From Actinomycetes bacterium (lineage in GTDB: Bacteria; Actinomycetota; Actinomycetes; Mycobacteriales; Mycobacteriaceae), in contig JAEYMI010000076.1 in the NCBI GenBank assembly GCA_023461275.1, forward strand, positions 1 to 64,000: a DNA stretch of 64,000 nucleotides. The letters run 5' to 3'. Below the pieces are notes generated by a model. It worked only from the letters and a program-made list of their open reading frames with translations, did not search any database and was not told the DNA's origin. Within the stretch, counting starts at the first letter, position 1. Each line of letters begins with the position of its first letter. A program made the position numbers and the translations under genes. Positions 35,420 to 43,327 of this stretch are shown in pieces.

Positions 35420-35436
35420 TCTCGGGCCACGTCGAC

Positions 35437-35847
35437 TCAGTTGATGATCTCGCCGCGTTCCGCGGTCCGCAGCGCCGCCAACCGATCCCGCCAATCCTGG
35501 AGGGCTTGCGGTGTCTGTCGCGTCCAGTCCGTAACCTCGCCGACGACCCGTAGCGGCGCCGCGCTGCGGTACGAGCGGGTCGGATTCCCGGGGAACTTCT
35601 TGTCGGTGACGTTCGGGTCGTTCTCGAACTCGCCGGTCGGTTCGACCAAGTAGACGCGCGGGTCGCCGTCGCCCGCGGCAAGTTCGGCGGCGAGGCCGGC
35701 ACCGTCGCGCAAGGCGGTGAAATAGATGTGGTTCATGACGATTTCGGGCCGGTAGTTGGACCGGAAGCCTGCGGTGAGCAGGTCCCCGGCCGTCAGGTCG
35801 GCCTTTGTCCCGTGGAAGAACGGACCGTCGTCCAACGTGTCGCCCAT
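35437..35847 (-). CDS. arr: NAD+-rifampin ADP-ribosyltransferase
   Basis: Arr inactivates rifampin by ADP-ribosylating the C23 hydroxyl. The 136-residue protein shows FFHGTKADLTAGDLLTAGFRSNY (His and the acceptor-loop Tyr), HIYFTALRDGAGLAAELA, and a C-terminal DKKFPGNPTRSYRSAAPLRVVGEV with the conserved Asp, matching the compact Arr fold. It is the intrinsic rifampin-resistance type seen in environmental actinobacteria. Convergent with the TetR gene. Confidence 0.93.
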   Translation of the reverse strand: MGDTLDDGPFFHGTKADLTAGDLLTAGFRSNYRPEIVMNHIYFTALRDGAGLAAELAAGDGDPRVYLVEPTGEFENDPNVTDKKFPGNPTRSYRSAAPLRVVGEVTDWTRQTPQALQDWRDRLAALRTAERGEIIN

Positions 35848-36038
35848 CGGTTCAGGCTACTCAGCCCCAGCAACGTCGGCGGATTGTTCACTGCGCGTCG
35901 GACGCATCGTCGACTCTCGGTGTGAGTATCGCGAACCTACAAACAAGTAGTCGCTACGCATGCCCGACGATGTGGGAAGGCCGATCATGAGTGTGCGGCA
36001 ATCGTCGCCCTGACAATACTTTTCAAGCGAGGCCATCA

Positions 36039-36503
36039 ATGTCCACACGTGCATTTCGTTCTGTCTTCGCAGTGACAGCGGCTGCGGCCGCACTTCTGGT
36101 GGTCGGAGGATGCTCCGACGACTCCTCGTCGTCGACCTCGGGTGCCACCCAACCCGCGGCCGTGGCCGCATCGGGTGATGACTACTGCGATTCCTACGCG
36201 ACGATGGTCAAACAGACCCTCAACAGACTGAACTCGATCAACATGACAAGTGCTCCCGGCGTCGCGAGTGCCCAGGCCGCTGCGACGTCGGCGGCCGCCG
36301 AAGCCGAAGTGACCGGTACGCATTTGATGGACATCGCGCCGACGCAGGTCAAATCGCTGTGGAAGCAGATGGAGGCGGCCAACCAGAGCGGCAACACCGA
36401 TGCGATCGAGGACATCCCCGGCAAGATCAACAGCTGGGCGATCGCGAACTGTCCGGCCAAGTACAAGTCGGTTCTCGACGAATACCAGAAAATCGTTGGG
36501 TGA
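36039..36503 (+). CDS. Small secreted lipoprotein
   Basis: Signal peptide with lipobox LLVVGGC (Cys25) followed by a Ser/Asp-rich linker. The mature part has two cysteines (DDYCDSY and IANCPAKY), which may form a disulphide, and is mostly alpha-helical by composition. Function unknown. ATG 36039; the upstream frame from 35991 is not signal-like. Confidence 0.75.
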   Translation: MSTRAFRSVFAVTAAAAALLVVGGCSDDSSSSTSGATQPAAVAASGDDYCDSYATMVKQTLNRLNSINMTSAPGVASAQAAATSAAAEAEVTGTHLMDIAPTQVKSLWKQMEAANQSGNTDAIEDIPGKINSWAIANCPAKYKSVLDEYQKIVG

Positions 36504-36517
36504 TCGGCTGGAGGGTT

Positions 36518-36913
36518 TCACCTACGCGGGCGCGACACACGCAGGCCGGCGTCTCGCGCGGCATGTGCGAGTTCGGCGTCGTAGGTGAGGATCTCATCGA
36601 CCCCGAGGCGTAAAGCAGTAGCGAGATGGATCGCGTCATTGGAACGCAGCGGTGCATGGGTAGCGGCGCTCATGAGATCGCCGCGCGTGACATCGACGAG
36701 GGTGACCGTATCGAGCACCGCGGCCACGCTATCTCCCAGAATCAATTTAGGGTTCCGTCCTGCGGCGCAATACAACTCGGTGTGGAGTAGCCACGACGCG
36801 GCGAGTTGACGAGCGGGTGCGGCCGTCAACTCCTCGACGAGGGCCTGGGACTCGTCCTCGTCGACGATCAGTTTCATCGCTGCTGACGTGTCCAGGTACG
36901 TGGTGGTTACCAT
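36518..36913 (-). CDS. VapC-type PIN domain ribonuclease toxin
   Basis: A 131-residue PIN protein: TTYLDTSAAMKLIVDEDES (first Asp), LHTELYCAA (Glu), LRSNDAIHLATA (Asp) and ILTYDAELAHAARDAG (Asp), the acidic set that holds Mg2+ for RNA cleavage. It overlaps the antitoxin gene by 7 bp. All key residues are present, so it should be active. Confidence 0.9.
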   Translation of the reverse strand: MVTTTYLDTSAAMKLIVDEDESQALVEELTAAPARQLAASWLLHTELYCAAGRNPKLILGDSVAAVLDTVTLVDVTRGDLMSAATHAPLRSNDAIHLATALRLGVDEILTYDAELAHAARDAGLRVSRPRR

Positions 36914-37173
36914 CGGCCTCGGGAGTCTTCGATGATCTCGGCGGTGCTCTTTTTCGACGATGCACGTCGAATCGTGCGTAATGATTCAAGACTGGCGCGG
37001 GCCGGTCGAGCTGTGCCGCCGACGATTGCTGAAGAGATCGGGTCGTCGGTCAGCGGGACGATGCGTGCGGCCGGTCGGCCATTGTTGGTCACCTCGATCG
37101 ACTCTCCCGCTTCGACTCGGCGCAGGACCTCGGCGCTTTGATTGCGCATCTCGCGGTGCGTGATCCTGTCCAT
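36907..37173 (-). CDS. Phd/YefM family antitoxin
   Basis: An 88-residue antitoxin: MDRITHREMRNQSAEVLRRVEAGESIEVTNNGRPAARIVPL is the Phd/YefM DNA-binding N-terminus; the C-terminal part (TIRRASSKKSTAEIIEDSRGRW) would wrap the PIN toxin. The start is ATG 37173, immediately followed upstream by a TA-rich promoter-like stretch. Confidence 0.9.
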   Translation of the reverse strand: MDRITHREMRNQSAEVLRRVEAGESIEVTNNGRPAARIVPLTDDPISSAIVGGTARPARASLESLRTIRRASSKKSTAEIIEDSRGRW

Positions 37174-37245
37174 GTAGCACAGTGTAGCACTCGCTTCTTG
37201 CATAATAGGTCGCGTTCGAAGCGGAGGACTTAGTAGGTTGGCTTG

Positions 37246-37737
37246 ATGATCGGGACCGGGGGAATCGTCGGGCTCGGCGTCGATGATGCCGGCGAGCTGT
37301 TGACGCTTCAGCGGGCTGCGTATGTCACCGAAGCGCAACTGCACCAGGATGTTTCGCTACCCGCGTTGACGCAATCCATGCCGGAGATCCTCGACGAGTT
37401 GGCAGACCCTGCCGTACGAGCGTGGGGTATTCGCAGTGGTGCGCGATTGGTTGCGGCCATGCGTATTCGCGTCGAGGGGCCGGTCGCTGAACTCGGCCGG
37501 CTCGTAGTCGTACCTGATATGCAGGGGCAAGGCCTCGGAACGCGGCTCATTGATGCAGTCGATTCGCTCTTGCCCGACATGGTCAATCGCGTGGAACTCT
37601 TCACCGGCGAAAAGAGCGTCGCCAACATTCGGCTCTATCAACGCAAGGGATTCACCGAGATGAGGCGTCGCAATGTCGGAGCGTACGACCTTGCCTTCCT
37701 CGCGCGGCCTCGCGAGTCGCTGCCGCACCGCGATTAG
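37246..37737 (+). CDS. GNAT family N-acetyltransferase
   Basis: LGRLVVVPDMQGQGLGTRLIDAV (about 84-106) is the acetyl-CoA motif and NIRLYQRKGFTEMRRR the C-terminal signature. The N-terminus (GIVGLGVDDAGELLTLQRAAYVTEAQLH) is like small actinobacterial GNATs. ATG 37246; substrate unknown. Confidence 0.84.
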   Translation: MIGTGGIVGLGVDDAGELLTLQRAAYVTEAQLHQDVSLPALTQSMPEILDELADPAVRAWGIRSGARLVAAMRIRVEGPVAELGRLVVVPDMQGQGLGTRLIDAVDSLLPDMVNRVELFTGEKSVANIRLYQRKGFTEMRRRNVGAYDLAFLARPRESLPHRD

Positions 37738-37739
37738 GG

Positions 37740-37845
37740 CGCCGAGGGCTTCGTCGACGCTGGGGAGGGCGCTGTCGACGGTGGGGAGGGCGCTGTCGAC
37801 GGTGGGGAGGGCGCTGTGGACGTGACGGAGGGCGCCGTCGGCGAG
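37740..37845. repeat. 21-bp tandem repeat (minisatellite), about 5 units
   Basis: Three close copies of TGGGGAGGGCGCTGTCGACGG (37761, 37782, 37803) are flanked by one degraded unit on each side. The array fills the gap between two rightward genes. It stays open on the minus strand as a seven-residue repeat but has no start or homology there, so I treat it as non-coding. Confidence 0.8.
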
Positions 37846-37867
37846 CGGCGCGGCTATCGTGGTCTGC

Positions 37868-38209
37868 ATGGCAGATGACTGGCGCGAGTCCCGCGTTGCC
37901 GAGATCCGATCGCTCATCATGAAGGCCGATCCCGACATCGTCGAAGAGATCAAGTGGCGCAAGCCGTCGAATCCTGATGGAGTGCCGACGTTTTCGCTCG
38001 ACGGTCTGATCTGCACGCTCGAGACGTACAAGGACAAGATCAAGCTGACCTTCGCCAAGGGGGCGTCGCTGCCCGACCCGGCGAAGCTGTTCAACGCGAG
38101 CCTCACCGCGGGCACTCGGCGCGCCATCGACCTCAAGGAGGGCGACGCGCTGAACGAGGACGCCTTTGCGGAACTGGTGCGAGCGGCGATCGGGCACAAT
38201 CGGACGTGA
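37868..38209 (+). CDS. DUF1801 domain protein
   Basis: A 113-residue protein with the YdhG/DUF1801 core: IRSLIMKADPDIVEEIKWRKPSNPDGVPTFSLDG and KDKIKLTFAKGASLPDPAKLFN. These small proteins have an unknown function. ATG 37868; the stop overlaps the start of the next gene (GTGATG). Confidence 0.82.
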   Translation: MADDWRESRVAEIRSLIMKADPDIVEEIKWRKPSNPDGVPTFSLDGLICTLETYKDKIKLTFAKGASLPDPAKLFNASLTAGTRRAIDLKEGDALNEDAFAELVRAAIGHNRT

Positions 38210-39165
38210 TGCGCCCGCCGCTACCGGTGCGGGACGGGGTCGGACCCACCCGGCTGCGGGTCCCGTTGTCCGGACCGTGGACGACGATCGCGGACTTCCT
38301 GATCGCGCGGTTCGACCACATGGACCCCGAGGTGCTGTTGCGCCGGTTCGACGCCGGCGAGATCGTCGGAGCTGACGGAAGTCCGATCAGTCGCGAAACT
38401 GCTTTGGGCGCACACGAATTCGTCTGGTATCACCGTGAGGTGGCCGTCGAGGAGCCGATCCCGTTCCGCGAGGAGATCATTTACATCGACGACGACATCG
38501 TCGTCGTCGACAAACCCCATTTCCTTCCGACCACCCCGGGCGGCCGCTACGTACAGGAGTCGGCGTTGGTGAGATTGCGCCTGCGCCTGAACAATCCGGA
38601 CCTGACACCGATCCATCGCCTCGATCGCGCCACCGCGGGCCTGCTGATGTTCTCGCTGCGGACCCAGACGCGCGGCGCGTATCAGTCGATGTTCGAGAAT
38701 CGCCGCGTCACCAAGGTGTACGAGGCTGTGTCGGCGCTGCCCGATGACTGGGACGAACAAGCACCAGCTCTCGCAGGGAAGCCGTTGCCGGTGACGTACC
38801 GCAACCACATCGAGAGTCGACGTGGCGAACTGCGGGTCGTCGTCGATCCCAGCCGTGAGCCCAACGCGGAAACGCTCGTCGACGTCGTGACCGCCGGGGC
38901 GAGTCCGTCCGGACGCTCTGTGCTGCATACCATTCTGCGTCCGCACACCGGGCGGATGCACCAGTTGCGAGTACATCTCGCTGCGCTCGGCATCCCGATT
39001 CTGGGCGATCGTTGGTATCCCGACCTGCTGCCCGAGGAGCCCGATGACCATGCGTTGCCACTGCAACTCCTCGCCCGCGAACTCCAGTTCGACGATCCGC
39101 TGTCTGGTGCACCCCGACGGTTTCGCACGAGAAGGTCGCTGAGCGAGGCCCCGGCAAGCAGGTGA
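38209..39165 (+). CDS. RNA pseudouridine synthase, RluA family
   Basis: The catalytic motif PIHRLDRATAGLLMF (Asp) and the RTGRMHQLRVHLAALGIPILGD-like C-terminal motif (seen as HTGRMHQLRVHLA) define RluA-family uridine isomerases of tRNA or rRNA. The N-terminal 80 residues form a degenerate S4-like domain. The target site is unassigned. ATG 38209 (GTG 38206 in frame) overlaps the preceding stop. Confidence 0.9.
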   Translation: MRPPLPVRDGVGPTRLRVPLSGPWTTIADFLIARFDHMDPEVLLRRFDAGEIVGADGSPISRETALGAHEFVWYHREVAVEEPIPFREEIIYIDDDIVVVDKPHFLPTTPGGRYVQESALVRLRLRLNNPDLTPIHRLDRATAGLLMFSLRTQTRGAYQSMFENRRVTKVYEAVSALPDDWDEQAPALAGKPLPVTYRNHIESRRGELRVVVDPSREPNAETLVDVVTAGASPSGRSVLHTILRPHTGRMHQLRVHLAALGIPILGDRWYPDLLPEEPDDHALPLQLLARELQFDDPLSGAPRRFRTRRSLSEAPASR

Positions 39166-39186
39166 AGCAAGCCGTGATCGAGCGGG

Positions 39187-39918
39187 ATGACTGCGGCTGG
39201 CATCATGGGCGGCGTGGTCGCACGAGCATCTGATGGGCAGTTTCCGGGCACGGTCGGCGACGTGCTCGGTGACCTGCCGCTGTTCAGCAAGCTCGCGCCC
39301 ACGCAACTCGACCATGTCGTCGCCGGGTCGCGGCCGGTGGAGTTGCCGCGGGGCAAGATCCTGTTCTTCGCGGGCGACCCGTGCGATGCATTCTTCGCCG
39401 TCGCCCGCGGCCAGATGAAACTCACCCTCTCCGCTCCCGATGGTGGTGAGAAGGTTCTCGAAATCATCTCTGCCGGAGAAACTTTCGGTGAAGCCGTGAT
39501 GTTTGCCGGTCGGCCCTACCCGGTGACCGCGACCGCGTTGGTGCACACCCACCTGGTCGTCATTCCGGCCTCGCTGGTCCTCGACCTCGTCGAAGCCGAC
39601 ACCATGTTCGCACGCCGCATGCTGGCTGGTATGGCGCAACGTCTGCACACGATGGTCAACGACGTTGAGGCGATCTCGCTGCGCACCGCGACCCAACGCG
39701 TCGTCGGTCTGCTGCTCAACCTCGCGGGCGAACACCCGGCCCCCGGCACCACGGTGGCTTTGCCATCAGGCAAGGCTGTCGTGGCGTCGCGGCTCAGCCT
39801 GAAACCCGAGACGTTCTCACGCACGCTGCATCAGCTGGCCGACGAGGGTCTGCTCGCCGTCGACGGTTCCCGGATCACCTTGCTCGATCCGTCGCGCCTG
39901 GCCAGTGCCCTTCAGTGA
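39187..39918 (+). CDS. Crp/Fnr family regulator (DNR-like by context)
   Basis: A cyclic-nucleotide-binding-like domain (LPLFSKLAPTQLDHVV, GKILFFAGDPCDAFFAVARGQMKL, GETFGEAVMF) is joined through a dimer helix to a Crp-type winged helix (SGKAVVASRLSLKPETFSRTLHQLADEGLL, recognition helix KPETFSRTL). There is no N-terminal Fe-S cysteine cluster, so it is not FNR itself. Because hcp and its reductase follow and carry a TTGAT-N4-GTCAA site, I infer a nitric-oxide or redox responsive regulator of the DNR/NnrR type. Confidence 0.85.
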   Translation: MTAAGIMGGVVARASDGQFPGTVGDVLGDLPLFSKLAPTQLDHVVAGSRPVELPRGKILFFAGDPCDAFFAVARGQMKLTLSAPDGGEKVLEIISAGETFGEAVMFAGRPYPVTATALVHTHLVVIPASLVLDLVEADTMFARRMLAGMAQRLHTMVNDVEAISLRTATQRVVGLLLNLAGEHPAPGTTVALPSGKAVVASRLSLKPETFSRTLHQLADEGLLAVDGSRITLLDPSRLASALQ

Positions 39919-40002
39919 GAGCATAACGCGCTGATCAGCGGTTTCTCTGTCCGGCTTGATCGATTACCGGATGCACAGCGCGGTGGGGTTCAATGGCTGT
40001 CC

Positions 40003-40386
40003 ATGTCGACCACTGACTCCGATCCCGCCGCTGAGCTGCCTCCATGCCCGAGTTGCCATGAGGCCTACACCTACGAGCAGGGGCTACTGCTGGTGTGCCC
40101 GATGTGCGGTCATGAGTGGACCGCGCAGGAGCAGTCCGATGACGAAACGGCGTCGACCGCGGAGATCACCGACTCGGTGGGCAACGTGCTGGCCGACGGA
40201 GACACGGTGACCGTCACCAAGACCGTCAAGGTCAAGGGTGGTGGTGGCGGAGTCATCAAGGTCGGCACCAAGGTTCGCGGCATCCGGTTGATCACCGACG
40301 GGGTCGGCGACCACGACATCGAGGCCAACGTGCCGGACTTCGGGCGGATGCAGCTGAAGTCGAGCGTGGTCAAGAAATCACTCTGA
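40003..40386 (+). CDS. phnA: PhnA/YjdM family zinc-ribbon protein
   Basis: An N-terminal zinc ribbon (CPSCHEAYTYEQGLLLVCPMCGHEW, two CxxC pairs) is followed by the PhnA domain (VGNVLADGDTVTVTKTVKVKGGGGGVIKVGTKV). Despite the name, these proteins are not proven to act in phosphonate use; the family role is unclear. Between the Crp/Fnr regulator and hcp, all rightward. Confidence 0.87.
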   Translation: MSTTDSDPAAELPPCPSCHEAYTYEQGLLLVCPMCGHEWTAQEQSDDETASTAEITDSVGNVLADGDTVTVTKTVKVKGGGGGVIKVGTKVRGIRLITDGVGDHDIEANVPDFGRMQLKSSVVKKSL

Positions 40387-40444
40387 CGGTTGCGCAGGCG
40401 AGCCTATCCTGCGTGTCCGACGACATAGGGGTCGTCGTCGAATC

Positions 40445-40458
40445 TTGATCTGGGTCAA
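40445..40458. promoter_or_regulatory. FNR/DNR-type box upstream of hcp
   Basis: TTGATCTGGGTCAA is a dyad with TTGAT-N4-GTCAA, the form recognised by FNR/DNR/NnrR regulators. It lies 64-77 bp upstream of the hcp start, a usual activator distance, and 0.5 kb downstream of a Crp/Fnr gene. Confidence 0.7.
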
Positions 40459-40521
40459 GGTCGTTGACACCTACTAATTCCTACTCTCGGTGCAGACCAA
40501 CACCGACGAGAGGATCACACC

Positions 40522-42198
40522 ATGTTCTGCTTCCAGTGCGAGCAGACCGACCGCTCCGGCTCCACACCCGGATGTGCACTCCTGCAAGGGATCTGCGGCA
40601 AAGACGAGACGACGGCGGACCTGCAGGATCTGCTCATCTACCTGGTGAAGGGTGTCGGCCAGTACGCTACCCGGCTGCGTGCGCTCGACGCCGGTGACGA
40701 CGACGCCGCAGAATTCTGCCTGTACGCGATGTTCACCACGCTCACCAACGTCAACTTCACCGCGACCCGCTTCGTCGAACTGATCCGGCAAGCCGCTGCA
40801 CACCGCGACCGTCTGCGTGACGACTACGAAAAGCTCTGTGCCGACAAGGGACTCATTGCGGAGCGGCTCACCGGTCCCGCCGCGTTCGTGCCGGCAGCCG
40901 ACATGGACGGACTGCTCGCACAAGCCGCCGAGCACGGTGTGCTGATCGGACTGCCGTTGGTCGGCGAGGATGTGATCGGAGCCCGGGCGCTGAACCTGTA
41001 CGGACTCAAAGGCGTGTGCGCCTACGCGCACCACGCCGCGGTGCTCGGCGGTACCGACCCGGCGATCTTCGCCGGCATCGAAGCCGAACTCGATTATCTG
41101 GCAGGCGATCCCACCGACCTCGACGACCTCCTCGGGCACGCCCTCGGGTTGGGGACGCTCAACCTCTCGGTGATGGAAGTGCTCGACGGCGCCAATACCG
41201 GCACCTTCGGTCAACCGTCGCCGCACGCGGTTCGAGTCACTCCCATCCCGGGTAAGGCATTGTTGGTCAGTGGACACGATCTGCGGGATCTCAAGGCCAT
41301 CCTCGACGCCACCGAGGGCACCGGCGTCAACGTGTACACCCACGGCGAACTGCTTCCCGCACATGGCTATCCGGAGCTCAACCGCTACGCGCACCTCGTC
41401 GGAAACTACGGCGGCGCGTGGCAGGATCAGCAGTCGGATTTCGCGACGTTCCCCGGCCCGATCGTGATGACCTCCAACTGCATCATCGAACCGCAGCCGA
41501 GCTACCGCCAGCGCATCTTCACCACCGGCCCGGTCGGATGGCCAGGTGTTCGGCACATCGCCGACGGCAACTGGAGTCAGGTGGTCAAGGCCGCAACGGC
41601 AATGCCGGGATTCGCCGAATCTGTCACCCCGGCAACAGAGCAGACCATCATGGTCGGCTTCGGGCACGAAGCCGTGCTCGGTGTCGCCGGAGCAGTCGTC
41701 GACGCGGTGAAGGCCGGTGACATCTCGCACTTCTTCCTCATCGGCGGATGCGACGGTGCCAAGCCCGGCCGCAGCTACTACACCGAACTCGCCGAGAACA
41801 CCCCCGACGATTCGGTCATCCTCACCCTGGGCTGCGCGAAGTACCGGTTCAACAAGCTCGAATTCGGCACTGTCGCAGGACTTCCGCGTCTGCTGGACAT
41901 CGGGCAGTGCAACGACTCGTACTCCGCGATCCGCATCGCGTCCGCGCTCGCCGAGGCCTTCGACTGCGGCGTCAACGACCTGCCGCTGTCGCTGGTGCTG
42001 TCCTGGTTCGAACAGAAGGCCGCGGCAGTGCTGCTGACCTTGCTCGCACTCGGCATCAAGGGCATCAAGATCGGCCCGAGCCTGCCCGCTTTCCTGACCC
42101 CGGCCCTGATCAACGTGCTGGTCGAGAAGTTCGAGCTCGCACCCGTCGGCGAGGTGGAATCCGATCTGGCACAGATGATGACGGGCGCGACGGCATGA
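40522..42198 (+). CDS. hcp: Hybrid cluster protein (hydroxylamine/NO reductase)
   Basis: Hcp reduces NO (and in vitro hydroxylamine) using a hybrid [4Fe-2O-2S] cluster. The N-terminal cysteines at 3, 6, 18 and 25 are spaced CX2CX11CX6C, the class II pattern that binds [2Fe-2S]. Hybrid-cluster ligands are visible in YTHGELLPAHGYPEL, TSNCIIEP, LIGGCDGAKPGRSYY and LTLGCAKYRFNK. The length of 558 residues is typical. It overlaps its reductase by ATGA and is preceded by a DNR-type box. Confidence 0.95.
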   Translation: MFCFQCEQTDRSGSTPGCALLQGICGKDETTADLQDLLIYLVKGVGQYATRLRALDAGDDDAAEFCLYAMFTTLTNVNFTATRFVELIRQAAAHRDRLRDDYEKLCADKGLIAERLTGPAAFVPAADMDGLLAQAAEHGVLIGLPLVGEDVIGARALNLYGLKGVCAYAHHAAVLGGTDPAIFAGIEAELDYLAGDPTDLDDLLGHALGLGTLNLSVMEVLDGANTGTFGQPSPHAVRVTPIPGKALLVSGHDLRDLKAILDATEGTGVNVYTHGELLPAHGYPELNRYAHLVGNYGGAWQDQQSDFATFPGPIVMTSNCIIEPQPSYRQRIFTTGPVGWPGVRHIADGNWSQVVKAATAMPGFAESVTPATEQTIMVGFGHEAVLGVAGAVVDAVKAGDISHFFLIGGCDGAKPGRSYYTELAENTPDDSVILTLGCAKYRFNKLEFGTVAGLPRLLDIGQCNDSYSAIRIASALAEAFDCGVNDLPLSLVLSWFEQKAAAVLLTLLALGIKGIKIGPSLPAFLTPALINVLVEKFELAPVGEVESDLAQMMTGATA

Positions 42199-43244
42199 GT
42201 GCCCGGGTGCGCCTGCACACCACCGACGCTGTCACGCTCGACCTCGACGTCGACGACGGGCAGACCGTGGTGGAAGCCGCCGAGTGTGCCGGCCACGTTC
42301 TGCCCAGTCAGTGCAAGCAGGGCACGTGCGGCTCCTGTCATGCCCGCGCCACCGGCAGTTACACCCTGGGCAGCCACAGTCCCGACGCCTTGCCGCCCGG
42401 CGAGGCCGATCGCGGTGGCGTCCTGTTGTGCCGCACCTATCCCACCGGTGATCTCGACGTGCACCTGAGCTACCCGCGTTCGCGCATCGTCGACGGCGGG
42501 GTCGGCCGCCGGGAGGCGACGGTGATCGAGGCCCGCGAGGTCGGGCACGGCATGGTGTGGTTGCGGCTGGCGCTCGAACCCGACGAGATCACCGGTGCCG
42601 GTGTGGAGTTCGAGCCGGGGCAGTTCGCCGAACTCGAGCTGCCCGGCGACGACCGTCGGCGGGCGTATTCGATGGCCAACACCCCCAACTGGGACGGTGA
42701 GGTGGAGTTTCTCATCCGACTCCGCGACGGTGGCTACTTCTCCGGCTTCCTCGGCGCACTGCTCGCCGGTCGCCTCGGGCCCGGCGAGAAAGTGATCGTC
42801 AACGGTCCGCTCGGCGCCTTCGGTCTGCGCGAGAGTGGGATGCGGCCCCGGATCTTCGTGGCCGGCGGTACCGGTCTGGCCCCGGTGCTGTCGTTGGTGC
42901 GTCGGATGGCGGAGTTCGCCGATCCTCAACCGGCACAGCTGATTCTCGGGGTGAACTCCGAGGCCGACCTCATGAATCTGCCGGCCCTCGACGACGTCGC
43001 GGCCACCCTCACGGACTTCGTGCTCGAACCCTGCGTGTGGAAACCGGGTACCCAGTGGGCGGGTCGGGTCGGAACCCCGGTGGAGGCCACCTGCGATGCG
43101 GTGGCCACGGCGCTGGAAGCGGGTCACACCCCCGACGTCTACGTCTCGGGTCCGCCTCCGCTCGTCGAATCCGTGCAGCGGGTGTGCGCGGATGCAGGTC
43201 TGGCGCGCGAACACGTGATCGTCGAACGGGTGCTGCCCACCTGA
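42195..43244 (+). CDS. hcr: NADH:Hcp oxidoreductase, ferredoxin-reductase type
   Basis: A three-domain reductase: N-terminal plant-type [2Fe-2S] ferredoxin (Cys40, 45, 48, 79; CX4CX2CX30C), FAD domain (RRAYSMANTPN, RxYS motif) and NAD domain (RIFVAGGTGLAPVLSLVRRM, YVSGPPPLVESVQ). E. coli Hcr has the ferredoxin domain at the C-terminus; here it is N-terminal as in phenol-hydroxylase reductases, so this is a functional analogue by position. The start overlaps hcp (ATGA). Confidence 0.85.
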   Translation: MSARVRLHTTDAVTLDLDVDDGQTVVEAAECAGHVLPSQCKQGTCGSCHARATGSYTLGSHSPDALPPGEADRGGVLLCRTYPTGDLDVHLSYPRSRIVDGGVGRREATVIEAREVGHGMVWLRLALEPDEITGAGVEFEPGQFAELELPGDDRRRAYSMANTPNWDGEVEFLIRLRDGGYFSGFLGALLAGRLGPGEKVIVNGPLGAFGLRESGMRPRIFVAGGTGLAPVLSLVRRMAEFADPQPAQLILGVNSEADLMNLPALDDVAATLTDFVLEPCVWKPGTQWAGRVGTPVEATCDAVATALEAGHTPDVYVSGPPPLVESVQRVCADAGLAREHVIVERVLPT

Positions 43245-43327
43245 GCGTCGTGTGACCGGCCGACCGTGTGACTTATCGACGAATGGGAAACCGCCCATCA
43301 CGACGTGCCGTCGTCGATACTGAATCG

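Noticed and set aside
37740..37845. CRISPR array
   Set aside because: The 21-bp units are contiguous without unique spacers, so it is a tandem repeat; no cas genes are nearby.
38221..39735. 504-residue leftward open frame opposite the pseudouridine synthase and Crp/Fnr genes
   Set aside because: Spans two well-supported rightward genes; composition is typical of antisense high-GC frames.
41778..43301. 507-residue leftward open frame opposite hcp and its reductase
   Set aside because: Antisense to both genes, which have conserved cofactor motifs.
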